Shown: piece after piece, positions 17,075 through 27,000 of the stretch | Numbering within the stretch: the first letter of the stretch is position 1 | Layout: each line of letters opens with the position of its first letter | From: Anaerolineae bacterium | GTDB lineage: Bacteria > Chloroflexota > Anaerolineae > Aggregatilineales > Phototrophicaceae | Reading direction: 5' to 3' | DNA length: 64,000 nucleotides | NCBI GenBank assembly: GCA_022843745.1 | Contig: JALHNB010000029.1 | Location: forward strand, 1-64,000 | Notes under the pieces: generated by a model | What the model saw: only the letters and a program-made list of their open reading frames with translations | Database searches by the model: none | What the model was told of the DNA's origin: nothing | Program-made: the position numbers and the translations under genes

Positions 17075-18244
17075 TTATTTGCCTGTGAGTTCGTCGATAC
17101 GGAGACGAATTTGTTCATCTTCTTCGCTTTGACTTACGAAAAAATTGACCATGAATTGACTGTGGCGCTGACGGAGAGCCATCGGAGCGACAGAGCGAAT
17201 ATCATGGATCGTGGCGACATCGCGTCCATCAGCGGCGGCGTGGGCGCGGGCAGCCTCGAACATCGTATACTCGGCGCGATGGGAATCGATATCGAGATCA
17301 TGAACCAGAGCGAGGCCAATTTCTAGCGCATCATCGGAGATTGTGGTTTGCTTGAGAAGTTCACGTGCTAAAATAATCTCTTCGCGGGTTTCGGCGGTTA
17401 ATTTGTCCCAGGCTCGGATAAATTGAGTGGGGTTTTGGCGATAGGCACGGACACGTTGGTACACTTCCAGGCGTTCGGCTTTATCCCCCAGGCCGCGAAC
17501 GTTTACCCGAAGACCGAACCGATCCAGGATTTGAGGGCGTAAACGCCCTTCTTCCGGGTTCATCGAGCCTATCAGCACGAATCGTGAGCGATATGTGCCA
17601 GACATCGCGCCACGCCGAACAGTATAGATACCCTGCGCGGCAGCATCGAGAATCGCATCAACGATCTGGTCATCGAGCAGATTGACTTCATCGACATACA
17701 ATAAATTATTGTCGGCACGTGCCAGAATGCCGCGCTCCAAAGTGATACGGTTTTGCTGCACGGCGATACGCTCATTAATGCCGCCAACAACATCGTCCAG
17801 GCGCGAGTTAAGCGGGAGTTCGACTAATTTCACCGATTCGAAATGGGAGATCGAATTGCCATTCTGATATTTCTCATAGCAGTCGGGGTAAAGAAGGCGA
17901 GCATTCTCATTCTCCAAATCTTCTGGAAAAACGCCTTCTTCGCAATCGCTGACTTCGATTTCGGGGAGAATTCCCGTTACGCTGCGGACGGCTGTCGTCT
18001 TACCCGTGCCGCGTGGGCCAATGAGCAAAACACCGCCGATGGCCGGGTTAATCACCGCCAGCATGAGGGCGATACGCATCTCAAATTGACCGACGATGGC
18101 AAGAAAGGGGAAGGGGCGATGCTCCGCAAGGCCAAAATCGACTTCTTCCTGTGCCATAACACTGCGTGCGCCTGTGCGATTTAACAGACGAAGCAAATTG
18201 GATGCGCCGTCACCTTTTTCCAGATCGGCCAAATAATCAGACAT
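17075..18244 (-). CDS. bchI: Magnesium-chelatase subunit I-like AAA+ ATPase
   Basis: A 389-residue AAA+ ATPase of the BchI/ChlI type. FPFLAIVGQFEMRIALML, the Walker A IGPRGTGKTTAVRSV, the Walker B LLYVDEVNLLDDQIVDA and the sensor region IGSMNPEEGRLRPQILDRFGL are the family's strongest motifs. In phototrophs BchI works with BchD and BchH to insert magnesium into protoporphyrin IX. Neither partner is in the window, and BchI relatives occur in non-phototrophs paired with VWA proteins, so the symbol is by similarity only. It heads a tight minus-strand run with the membrane protein behind it and the thioesterase gene two bases upstream. Confidence 0.85.
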   Translation of the reverse strand: MSDYLADLEKGDGASNLLRLLNRTGARSVMAQEEVDFGLAEHRPFPFLAIVGQFEMRIALMLAVINPAIGGVLLIGPRGTGKTTAVRSVTGILPEIEVSDCEEGVFPEDLENENARLLYPDCYEKYQNGNSISHFESVKLVELPLNSRLDDVVGGINERIAVQQNRITLERGILARADNNLLYVDEVNLLDDQIVDAILDAAAQGIYTVRRGAMSGTYRSRFVLIGSMNPEEGRLRPQILDRFGLRVNVRGLGDKAERLEVYQRVRAYRQNPTQFIRAWDKLTAETREEIILARELLKQTTISDDALEIGLALVHDLDIDSHRAEYTMFEAARAHAAADGRDVATIHDIRSVAPMALRQRHSQFMVNFFVSQSEEDEQIRLRIDELTGK

Positions 18245-18246
18245 AG

Positions 18247-18726
18247 TTAACGTGCTGCTTCCTGTGTGCGTTTGCGATATGCCTGACGTTCACGGGCTTG
18301 ATCGGCACGAGTTTGCTCCTCTGGCGTTTCATAAATCAGATCAGGCACACTTGTCGGATTAGCGTTTTCATCCAGCGCGACGTAAACCAGATAGGCTGTA
18401 TTGGTTCGTGTAGAAGTGCCGGAAAGCGGGTGTTCCGAGATCACTTCAACACGAACTTCCATAGATGTCCGACCCACATAGGTCAATTCAGCGTTGCACA
18501 TGACCAGATTGCCCACATAGATCGGCTTCATAAAGGTCATTGAATCGACAGCAACCGTCACAACAGGCGTTCGCGCATGACGCATCGCGACTAAAGCTCC
18601 GGCCTCATCGACCATTTTCATGATTACGCCACCGTGTACGTTGCCATGCCCGTTGGAGTCTTGCGGCCCCATTAGAGCGCTGAGGGTGACGCGCGAGTCT
18701 GCGATGCGTTTTTGAGGCCGATTCAT
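18247..18726 (-). CDS. Hotdog-fold acyl-CoA thioesterase (YciA/BFIT type)
   Basis: A 159-residue single hotdog domain. The catalytic-region motif GNVHGGVIMKMVDEAGALVA (here the His-Gly-Gly turn and Asp in the long helix) and the strands TVAVDSMTFMKPIYVGN and STRTNTAYLVYVAL match acyl-CoA thioesterases that hydrolyse medium- and long-chain acyl-CoAs. Soluble; the C-terminal tail is charged and helical. It lies two bases before the bchI-like gene and three bases after the small hypothetical gene, implying an operon of all three. Confidence 0.88.
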   Translation of the reverse strand: MNRPQKRIADSRVTLSALMGPQDSNGHGNVHGGVIMKMVDEAGALVAMRHARTPVVTVAVDSMTFMKPIYVGNLVMCNAELTYVGRTSMEVRVEVISEHPLSGTSTRTNTAYLVYVALDENANPTSVPDLIYETPEEQTRADQARERQAYRKRTQEAAR

Positions 18727-18729
18727 ATT

Positions 18730-19131
18730 TTAGCTCAGATCGTCTTTCAGGTCAGGTACACTTTTAAAAGCGTCAGGATCCCAATCCAGAACGTCAATCA
18801 TATGATACCCCAATTCGCCCGTTAGGGGAGGTAAGGGTGATCTTGCTGGCAGATTTTTGGGTTTGCCCATAGGACGTTGAGGGCGTTCTTTAAAAAGAGG
18901 TTGGCGCTCGTGAATGACACGCTTACGGATAATACGTCCGTCTTTGGTGAGATTACCGATCCATTCGCCAAACTCGGTATAAACATCGTAATTTTCACCG
19001 CGTACAAAACCGATATATTCACCCCGGCAATCCCAAATACAGCCGCTAATCAGCGTTGCATGCCACTCACCATGTGTGTCAAAGATAAAAAACGGCTTAT
19101 TCGAATCAATCGTAAATGTTTTACTAGCCAT
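18730..19131 (-). CDS. Small hypothetical protein with short beta repeats
   Basis: A 133-residue protein. The first 70 residues contain a recurring short pattern of aspartate/glycine turns between strands (FDTHGEWHATLI, WDCRGEYIGFV, YTEFGEWIGNL, TKDGRIIRKR), reminiscent of four-fold beta-flower proteins; this is a visual resemblance only. The second half is proline-rich and basic, ending in an acidic tail. The frame is open from an ATG at 19176, but the ATG at 19131 has an AAAGGAAAA site at the right spacing, and a TATAAT at 19183-19188 would put the transcript start near the upstream ATG. I therefore prefer 19131. Confidence 0.65.
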   Translation of the reverse strand: MASKTFTIDSNKPFFIFDTHGEWHATLISGCIWDCRGEYIGFVRGENYDVYTEFGEWIGNLTKDGRIIRKRVIHERQPLFKERPQRPMGKPKNLPARSPLPPLTGELGYHMIDVLDWDPDAFKSVPDLKDDLS

Positions 19132-19229
19132 AAACAATTTTCCTTTCCCATCTTCTTTACGTTTTTCACGCTCCATCTATGATTATAGAGTCATGTGAAC
19201 AGTGCTGGCGATGTGAAATGAGTACCTGT

Positions 19230-20360
19230 TTATAGTAAGTCAGTGTAAATCTGCCGAAGGTGGCGAGCCGATTTTTCCCAGGTAAATGTTTTGGCGCGTT
19301 GATGACCTTTGCCGATGAGTGTCTGGCGGAGTGTGCTGTCATTGACAAGCTGCCGGATCGCATCAGCCAGATCATCAACCTGATAGGGATCAATAATCAG
19401 GGCTGCATCCCCAGCGACTTCGGGAAGGGATGATTTATCGGAGGTGACAACGGGTGTGCCGCACCCCATTGCTTCCAGGATGGGCAAGCCAAAGCCCTCA
19501 TAGAGCGATGGGAAGGCAAAACAGGCGGCAGCGCTATACAGCGCAGGTAAGTCGGCTTCGTCGGCAAAGCCAATGAGGTGAACATATGCCTCCATTTTTT
19601 GGCTAGCGACAGCAGCATAGATCGGGTCTTCCAGCCATCCTCGCCCGCCCGCGATCACGAGATGTAAGTCATGACCTTGCGCCCGCAGTTGGCTGATGGC
19701 CTGAATGAGGCGAACGTAATTTTTGCGAGGCTGTACCGTCCCCACCGAAAGCACATACTGCGCATCCCCCAGACCGTATTTTTTGCGAACATGCGTTAGC
19801 GTATCGCCTGAAATTGGCTTGAAACGTGCGTCTACGCCACTCAAAAGCACGATAATTTTTTCCGGCGAAACCTGATACAGATCAATCAGATCATCTTTTG
19901 TCGCCTGTGAATCAGCCAGAACGCAGTCGGCACGATGGACGGATCGCGGGACGACCACATCCAGATAAGTTTTTAGATTGGGGCTGGCAGCTTCCGGCAC
20001 ACGAACGAACGAGAGGTCGTGAACAGTGAGCAATGTTCGAGTTTTGGCGCGAGTAGGAGGAAGGACAAAATCGGTGGCATGGTAGAGATTCACCGATCCG
20101 GTAAATGTTTCCACAGGTAGGGGCAGGTGGGCGCGCTGCCAGATTCGAGCGAACCATTTGGGCGTAATACGTGTCGGACACCAGGCAAAATTGGAGCCGA
20201 TTGGCGCAGGGAGTTGGTTTAGAGAAGCGCCAGCAACAAAAAGGCGATACGCGGTTTCGGTGTCTTGTAAAGACAAAGCGGCGACTAGTTCGCGCACGTA
20301 GCGCCCGATGCCGCCGCCCTGTTCATATGCAGGAGTATAGTCAATGGCGATTTTGGACAA
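19230..20360 (-). CDS. GT4-family glycosyltransferase
   Basis: A 376-residue GT-B glycosyltransferase, likely transferring a hexose or mannose residue during surface polysaccharide assembly. The N-terminus MSKIAIDYTPAYEQGGGIGRYV holds the glycine-rich acceptor loop; the C-terminal domain has VLSVGTVQPRKN, HLIGFADEADLPALYSAA and the ExxxxxE signature PSLYEGFGLPILEAMGCGTP. The frame starts with TTG directly after the GtrA stop codon (no intergenic base), so translation is presumably coupled. Last gene of the UXS-ligase-GtrA-GT run. Confidence 0.93.
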   Translation of the reverse strand: MSKIAIDYTPAYEQGGGIGRYVRELVAALSLQDTETAYRLFVAGASLNQLPAPIGSNFAWCPTRITPKWFARIWQRAHLPLPVETFTGSVNLYHATDFVLPPTRAKTRTLLTVHDLSFVRVPEAASPNLKTYLDVVVPRSVHRADCVLADSQATKDDLIDLYQVSPEKIIVLLSGVDARFKPISGDTLTHVRKKYGLGDAQYVLSVGTVQPRKNYVRLIQAISQLRAQGHDLHLVIAGGRGWLEDPIYAAVASQKMEAYVHLIGFADEADLPALYSAAACFAFPSLYEGFGLPILEAMGCGTPVVTSDKSSLPEVAGDAALIIDPYQVDDLADAIRQLVNDSTLRQTLIGKGHQRAKTFTWEKSARHLRQIYTDLL

Positions 20361-20948
20361 TTACTTAACGTCGTTATAAGTCCAATAGCGATTGGCGAAG
20401 AAATTCCAGAACATCACCACTGCAACGCCGACAAGCTGCGCGGCAAGCGTACCTAACTTCGCTTCGGCAGTTACTGAGGGCACATATCCGGGGCGAAACA
20501 TTTGAATTTCCGGCAGCAGGATTGGCATCAGGATAGCGCCCAGATGCGAATATGCCCAACTGATCCAGGCCGTGCGCCCCAGCCAACCAACGACGCTGAT
20601 GAACGTAAACAGCGCGATCTGGCGCCTCACCGAGCGCGAACGCGAATCAGGATATGTCCAAAAGCGATTCCAGAGGAAATTGCTGATGATGGCTGCTAAG
20701 AAGGCAACTGTTGTTGCGATAATGACGTTGGTGTTATTGTCTTTTACAGGCGGGAGAATTGTCGCTTGTAAAATAATCAGTGTGCCAAAATCAACGATTG
20801 CGCCGATTGTGCCGACTACCGCAAACTTGAGAAATCGTTCGACTTCCTTCGATTTCTCGCCAAAACGATTGGCAACAGCGTTAATAATAGTATCTAATGG
20901 ATTGCGAAAGGCGCGATTCGTGCCATCAACTGCATTGATCTGGGTCAT
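20361..20948 (-). CDS. GtrA-family membrane protein
   Basis: A 195-residue protein with four membrane segments typical of the GtrA family: FLKFAVVGTIGAIVDFGTLIIL, an internal TTVAFLAAIISNFLWNRFWTY, a segment around WLGRTAWISWAYSHL, and the C-terminal VGVAVVMFWNFFANRYWTY. Both FLWNRFWTY and FFANRYWTY carry the family's N-R-x-W-T-Y motif. GtrA proteins are thought to move lipid-linked sugars across the membrane. Its ATG overlaps the ligase stop (ATGA). Confidence 0.92.
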   Translation of the reverse strand: MTQINAVDGTNRAFRNPLDTIINAVANRFGEKSKEVERFLKFAVVGTIGAIVDFGTLIILQATILPPVKDNNTNVIIATTVAFLAAIISNFLWNRFWTYPDSRSRSVRRQIALFTFISVVGWLGRTAWISWAYSHLGAILMPILLPEIQMFRPGYVPSVTAEAKLGTLAAQLVGVAVVMFWNFFANRYWTYNDVK

Positions 20949-22408
20949 AGTGTCCTCAACTGCACATGATTATTTGCTTGATTATACAATATGGCGAGAA
21001 TGCCGAGCATCAAGCCAATTTGAAGAAACAGATTGTTAACGTAGAGATTGTCAAACACACTGTGAACCGAAAGGTATGTCCAGGTTCCCAGCAAGCCAAC
21101 AGCAACCAAACGACAAAGTGTATCAGGATGTTGTCGTGTTCGCCAATTCAGACCTATTATGACCACCCACACCTTGCCGTAGCCTAACAGTCCGATAAGG
21201 CCAATTTCGGCAAGGATATTGAGATAATAATTATGTGCGTGGCCCAGATGTTCATGCCAATTGATCAGACGGTATGCAGGGTAGGCAGCCTCATAATTGC
21301 CAAAACCGACCCCTAACCAGGGATTTGCACGTGCCATATTGAGGGCGGCCTGCCAGTGTGAAAGGCGCTCCACCACCGCGTAATTTTCCGGCGTGATGTC
21401 TACACCGCGCACATCATCGAAGGTGAAAAATTCCTCAGTAGAACTGCTGATTCGCGCCACAATTGACGCAGGCAGCAGACCTGCAACCCATAACGCGCCG
21501 ATTAACCCACCCAGGCAGGCCATGAGCGTCAATCCATGCCAGAGTTTGCGCGGCAGGGCGAAAGCGACAACGATCATTGAGGCGGCAAATCCCAGCCATG
21601 AGCCTCGACTCCAGGAGATGACGACACCTAAAATGATAAAGGCGGTGGCGAAAATATAAAAAGCAGCGATCCCAAACGCCTGCCATGAGGGTTTACGCCA
21701 GAATTGGAGGATATAAGCCAATGCAGACATGAGCGCAATGGGAGCAAGCAGTCCCATAAACCCACCGAAAGGATTCGGCTGCCCAAAGGTACCAAAAGCG
21801 CGAAAGAAACGGTTGTTGATGAGCAAGTGCAGTGCGCCGCTGCCGCCCAAAAATTCGTAAAGTCCCACAAATGCGTTCGCCACCCCAGACAAAATCAGCA
21901 TAAACAGCAGCCATTTCCAGCGACCATCCCGCGCCAGACTGAGCGCAACCGCCACGATAATGAGCATTTGTACCCATTTGAGCCACTCGCTGATCCACAG
22001 TCCCATTGACAGCGCATTGAAGGCCGTCAGTCCGGTAATCGTGATGAAAACCAGCAGTGGAATGTAAACGGGCGACCAGATGAGGCGGGGCAGCGCTTGT
22101 TTGTTGACAATCTGCTGAATGAGCCAAAACGCGACCACAGCGAGTAGCGCGATCTGTCCAATATCCAAAGGCAGTTGAAAACTCGCCTCGGTTGCGATCA
22201 GTGTTCGCATCGGCGCGAGTATGACTAACGCTGCGACTGCCGCCAGTGGATTGATAGCCGCGAATAGCAAAAACGCGGCTGTCACCAGGATAAAAATGAT
22301 GCCGGATTCGGGTTGTGTGGCGATCAGTAATCCGATAGTGGCTGCCAGGATTATCCACAATGGACGGGACAGAATGCCCGTATCGATGGAACGAATCGCG
22401 CGACTCAT
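20945..22408 (-). CDS. O-antigen ligase/polymerase-like membrane protein
   Basis: A 487-residue integral membrane protein with about eleven hydrophobic segments and a long periplasmic loop. The Wzy_C/WaaL region includes [13 protein letters not shown]-like sequence ([12 protein letters not shown]), [15 protein letters not shown] and the histidine motif [18 protein letters not shown]. It probably joins or polymerises a lipid-linked glycan at the outer face of the membrane. The frame is open from 22474, but the ATG at 22408 overlaps the upstream TGA in an ATGA arrangement and gives a sensible start before the first membrane segment, so I use it. Confidence 0.9.
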   Translation of the reverse strand: MSRAIRSIDTGILSRPLWIILAATIGLLIATQPESGIIFILVTAAFLLFAAINPLAAVAALVILAPMRTLIATEASFQLPLDIGQIALLAVVAFWLIQQIVNKQALPRLIWSPVYIPLLVFITITGLTAFNALSMGLWISEWLKWVQMLIIVAVALSLARDGRWKWLLFMLILSGVANAFVGLYEFLGGSGALHLLINNRFFRAFGTFGQPNPFGGFMGLLAPIALMSALAYILQFWRKPSWQAFGIAAFYIFATAFIILGVVISWSRGSWLGFAASMIVVAFALPRKLWHGLTLMACLGGLIGALWVAGLLPASIVARISSSTEEFFTFDDVRGVDITPENYAVVERLSHWQAALNMARANPWLGVGFGNYEAAYPAYRLINWHEHLGHAHNYYLNILAEIGLIGLLGYGKVWVVIIGLNWRTRQHPDTLCRLVAVGLLGTWTYLSVHSVFDNLYVNNLFLQIGLMLGILAILYNQANNHVQLRTL

Positions 22409-23337
22409 AGAACCTGTCGGAAATACTCGACTGTTTTTTGCAATCCCTCGCGCAGTTGGACTTTTGGCTCCCAATTGAGAATCTCACGGGCGCGGGTGAT
22501 GTCCGGCTGGCGCGTTTGCGGATCGCCTTTGATACGCTGATCGTTTTGATAGGTGATACCCGCTGGATTTCCGACAACTTCATTGACGACAGCAGCAAAT
22601 TCAGCAATTGTCATCTCATGTGGGTTGCCAATATTCACCGGGTCATTATAGTCGGACGCTAAGAGGCGATAGATGCCCTCCACCAGATCGCTGACATACT
22701 GGAAGCTGCGAGTCTGTGAGCCACCATAAACAGTAAGCGGCTCGTGACGCAGCGCTTGGGCGACAAAATTGGGGACAACGCGGCCATCTTCCAGCCGCAT
22801 ACGTGGGCCATAGGTATTAAAAATACGCACAATGCGCGTATCTACACCATGATAGCGATGATAGGCCATCGTTAAGGCTTCGGCATAGCGTTTGGCTTCA
22901 TCATACACTCCGCGCGGGCCGATGGTATCAACATTGCCGACATAGTCTTCCCGCTGGGGATGGACGAGCGGATCACCATAAATTTCGGAAGTCGAGGCCA
23001 GGAAAAACTTCGCTTTTTTCGCGAGCGCCAAACCGAGCGCATTGTGTGTGCCAAGCGCACCGACCTTTAAGGTCTGAATGGGGAACTTGAGATAGTCGAT
23101 TGGGCTGGCAGGAGACGCAAAATGCAGGATCGCATCAAGATCGCCGCTGAGATAGATGTAGTTGGTGACATCCTGTTTGACAAAGAGGAAATTGGGGTTT
23201 CCGGCTAAATGCGCGATATTCCGAACATTGCCGGTGATGAGATTGTCCATTGCAACAACCGTGTGGCCTTCCGCCAGGAAACGGTCAGACAGATGCGACC
23301 CCAGGAAGCCTGCGCCTCCAGTAATGAGTACACGCAC
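22405..23337 (-). CDS. UDP-glucuronate decarboxylase (UDP-xylose synthase)-like epimerase
   Basis: A 310-residue short-chain dehydrogenase of the extended family. The Rossmann motif is [12 protein letters not shown]; the catalytic region has [20 protein letters not shown] and the YxxxK pair in [22 protein letters not shown] and VPNFVAQAL follow. The string [12 protein letters not shown] with [11 protein letters not shown] is characteristic of UDP-glucuronate decarboxylases, which make UDP-xylose with NAD. Related dTDP-glucose dehydratases are a second possibility. First gene of the coupled glycan operon. Confidence 0.9.
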   Translation of the reverse strand: MRVLITGGAGFLGSHLSDRFLAEGHTVVAMDNLITGNVRNIAHLAGNPNFLFVKQDVTNYIYLSGDLDAILHFASPASPIDYLKFPIQTLKVGALGTHNALGLALAKKAKFFLASTSEIYGDPLVHPQREDYVGNVDTIGPRGVYDEAKRYAEALTMAYHRYHGVDTRIVRIFNTYGPRMRLEDGRVVPNFVAQALRHEPLTVYGGSQTRSFQYVSDLVEGIYRLLASDYNDPVNIGNPHEMTIAEFAAVVNEVVGNPAGITYQNDQRIKGDPQTRQPDITRAREILNWEPKVQLREGLQKTVEYFRQVL

Positions 23338-23438
23338 AAGAAACTCCTTTGAATAGAAGCCTGAGTAGGGGTCAATGTATCAAGCCCCTAACTTTATCAG
23401 ATCAAGTTGAAGTTTATCATGGAAATATTGATTTCAGG

Positions 23439-23993
23439 CTAAACTTTGACTTTGCCGTCGCCGCTTTCCTTGAGTTCCTGGAGTTGGCGGTCAAATTCGG
23501 CTTTGAATATCTCAAACGCCAGAGGAGTATCGACACACACGATAATCGTTCGAAGATGTTTGAGGTCTTCAAAGGTGAAATCAACGATTTGTGTCAGCAT
23601 CGTCTTGGCGCAATTTTCAAGTGGGTATCCCAAAGCGCCTGTCGAGATCGCCGGAATCGCAATGGATTTGAGCTGGTTATTTTCGGCAAGTTGGAGGGCG
23701 TGCAGCGTCACATTGGCTAATTTACCGCGTTCGCTGCCTTCGCCCCATCGTGGCCCGACAGCGTGGATAATTTTTTCGAAAGGGAGGTTGCCAGCGCTGG
23801 TGATGGCGGCTGAACCAATGTCTACCCAACCAATTTCGCGGCGTTCCCGTTGGACATCGGCTCCGACTCTGGGGGCTAATTCAGGGGAAAGCGTAAGGTT
23901 GGGGTCAGTGGCGGTAACAATTCCGTTCACGGGCAAGGATAAAATGTCAGCCTGAACAATCTGGATCGTAAGCTTATTGACCTTCGCCTTCAT
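23439..23993 (-). CDS. Macro-domain protein (ADP-ribose binding/hydrolase)
   Basis: A 184-residue single macro domain. The ADP-ribose binding elements are visible: QIVQADILSL, GIVTATDPNL (the loop usually NAAN is degenerate), the glycine-rich IPAISTGALGYPLENCA and AVGPRWGEGSERGKL. Family members hydrolyse O-acetyl-ADP-ribose or mono-ADP-ribosyl groups. The absence of the NAAN asparagines suggests binding rather than the usual hydrolysis, but this is inference. It is flanked by glycan genes on the same strand with 50-100 base gaps and no obvious functional link. Confidence 0.88.
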   Translation of the reverse strand: MKAKVNKLTIQIVQADILSLPVNGIVTATDPNLTLSPELAPRVGADVQRERREIGWVDIGSAAITSAGNLPFEKIIHAVGPRWGEGSERGKLANVTLHALQLAENNQLKSIAIPAISTGALGYPLENCAKTMLTQIVDFTFEDLKHLRTIIVCVDTPLAFEIFKAEFDRQLQELKESGDGKVKV

Positions 23994-24043
23994 TGGGTGC
24001 TTGCTCCGTTGCTACATTTAGATCATTACACCATTCTCTAATA

Positions 24044-27000
24044 CTATTCGTCAATAGCACTGGTGTTCGAAAGTTGAATTATCAATCCCAGCAGAAGCAC
24101 AAAAACAAAAGCTAAATCCTGGACGTAGACACTGTTATCAACCAGGCCATGCGCCAGCAGGTTTATCATGCTGCCCATCGTGCCGATAATGAGCGCAAAA
24201 GTTAACGGGTCACGCGCACGATAATAACTGTATGCCCGACGTGCCGCTTGCCAAAAGGCGGCCTGGATCCACACAAAGATCAGTACGCCAATGATGCCCA
24301 GTCGCAGCCAAAAATCGAGGATGAAATTATGTGGGTGTGAGAGATTTGGCTCCTGCCATGCGTCTGGCATAATGTACTGACCGCGAAACTGGTAGAGAAA
24401 CTGGTCGAGGCCGATGCCTGTAACGGGATGGTCGCGCAGCATGTTGAGGGCGCTGCTCCACACACGGATGCGGGCGAAATTTGTACCGCTGCTGAAATCG
24501 AGAAGGCGGGCGAATCGGGCGGATTGTAAGGCGACGACAAACCCTATAGCACCGGCGACTACCAACCCTAAAATTGGCATTAAGGCACGTTTTCCCCATA
24601 CCAATAATAAAACCGCAATTACGGACGCTGGGATGCCAATAAATAATGCTCCGGCACTCTGGCTGAGGGCTACCGCAGCGCCCATTATCGGCAGTGCTGC
24701 CGCTGCGAATAAACGCCGTGCGCGATCTGTTTTGAGGAGAACGAACGCCAGCGCGAAGGGGATACAACGTCCGAGGAACAGGCCGACATTATTGGGCGAC
24801 CCGTAAACACTTGCGAGGCGGCGTGAGCCTTCTTCGGCGGTAATTGTGGCCTCTCCCTGGATATAGAGCCAGAAGCCGACGATTGAAACGACCAGACCTG
24901 CCAGCAGGAGTGTATCAACCAGGCGAAGCAGCGATTTTTTATCGAGTCGGGATGTACGCAAAATCACGTAAAACAGAGCAGGCTCGATCATCATGACGCG
25001 CAGTTCGGTGATGGCCTTTGGCAAAAGTGCTGACCATGACAGCGAGATGAAACCGAGTGCCAGCCACGCAATGACACCGAAATCGAGCATGGTGAAACTG
25101 CTCAACCACACTGTAAATGATGATGCACGGAATTGGCCGACGGCACTTTGTCGCACGCGCCCCCAATCGACTATTAGCCGTAATATCCACGCCGCGCCAG
25201 TTAACAAAATGGTGATCTCGGCCATCGGGAAAGCGAAACGATAAAGGTCAACCGGAAACAAAAAAAAGGGCGACCAAAAAATCGTCAGCGTCAGCCCCAG
25301 GTCAATCCGGTTGTAGATTACGACAAAGAGAATCATCAGCGCAATGATCGTCAGAATGAGTCCTGGCTCGACATAAATGATGCCCGCCGTGACGATGGCT
25401 AACCCCAATTGGACGGGTTCGCGACGGAACAGGGCAGGAATCGCGTCGCCCCAGGTGAGGAGCATCCCGACCATCAGCGCTATCGAGGTCACAGCGCTAA
25501 TCAGCAATTGTGCAATGCTGCTTAATTTGCCAAAAGGCGCAAAAAGCCAACGCCAGTTGATGCGCCAGCCTGTAACCACAACCGCAATAGCAGCAACCAC
25601 AACCGCGAAAATGCTCACCGCGATTTGGCGATTATAAGATTCAGCCAGATCGCCGGAACTGACCGCATAGCCTGCCAGCGCCCAGCGATCCTGTGCTTCA
25701 TCCGGCGTGAGGTCATCGGCTATAATTTTGAGCGTGTGCTGCGCAAATGGTAAATCGCGGGTGATGGGAACGAGATTGGTTTCCGGCAGCAAGCTGTCAC
25801 TGGTGAGAATCACGTAGGCGTTACCCGCGACATCTTTAGGCGTGGCGTTGGCCTGCTGATCGTCAATCGTGGGGTAGAGATAGGCGACATAATTATCCTG
25901 CCGCAAAAGCAGCGCCAAATCACGTCCAGTGAAATCGAACTCCAGACGGCTGTCGTTTATCCAACCAATGTCCGCGCCAAGATCGCCAAAAGTCCAAACA
26001 CCGCTGTAACGGGCGTAGGGATTGGTGGGCGAAAACAGGCCATTTTGTGCGCTCATGGGATGCTGTCGCTGCTGAAGGGCTTCCCATATCGGTGTTGTGC
26101 GATTATCAGGGTCACGTATGGCAAATCCCCAGATTGGGTCATCCGGCATGGCGACGGGCTGCCAATGGTGAAGGATCATTCCTGCCAGCCAGGGCCATTC
26201 ACGCTCAACACGATCAAGCGCCTCTAGCATATATTGAATTTGCTGATCCGATGTCACCCCGCCCCAAATCGACGGGCTGCCACTCCAATCCTGGGGCAAG
26301 CTGTTCCAGCCCCAATTACTCGCCCAGATCGCTTTTTTGCCGTCGCCGTTTCGCACCATCACTTCACGCAGGGCGACTATACGCGAGAAATTCAGTGTTT
26401 CCGCGTCAACCGTTCGATCTGACGGTGGCGAATTGAAACCATAAGGTTTCGCGCCAATGGCATCAAAAAATTCGCTACCCCCAAGTGCATAGAGATCGCT
26501 GAGGTAGGAAATGTCGCTGATATTTTTCGGCCCTTGCTCAGTTGTTGGAGCGAGTGCTGCTGCAATCACGGTGGCACGTGGGTCCGCGTTGTGGATGGCG
26601 CTATAGCCAGATTGGAGGAGAGCGAGGTATTGTGCCGGACGAGGCTCAGTATCACCCCACGCCGCGATAAGATTAGGCTCATCCCAGATTTGATAATGGT
26701 CGATTGTGTCACCATAACGGGCAGCAAACGCGCTGGCAAACGTGCCGAAATCAGCCGTGTCATCGGGAGGGGCAGTCGGATTATCCGATTCTCGCGTCCA
26801 TGATGGTGAATTAACCAGTACAGCGATGAGGCGTAAATCAGGCTGCTGCCGAAATCCATCGACAAGCGTATCCCATTTATCCCAATCGTAAACGCCACGT
26901 TCTGGCTCAATCGCGTCCCAGGGAAAAAATTGCCGGACCCACGTGACATGCGCCGATTTCATGAGTTCGAACTGCGCCAACAATTCGTCGGGCGTGTATT

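Noticed and set aside
17075-18244. Evidence that the organism is phototrophic
   Set aside because: A single BchI-like ATPase is not enough; no BchH, BchD or reaction-centre gene is visible.
21693-22607. A 304-codon minus-strand frame overlapping the O-antigen ligase
   Set aside because: It is in another frame of the ligase gene, with low hydrophobic organisation and no motif; the ligase frame has clear membrane helices and an ATGA start.
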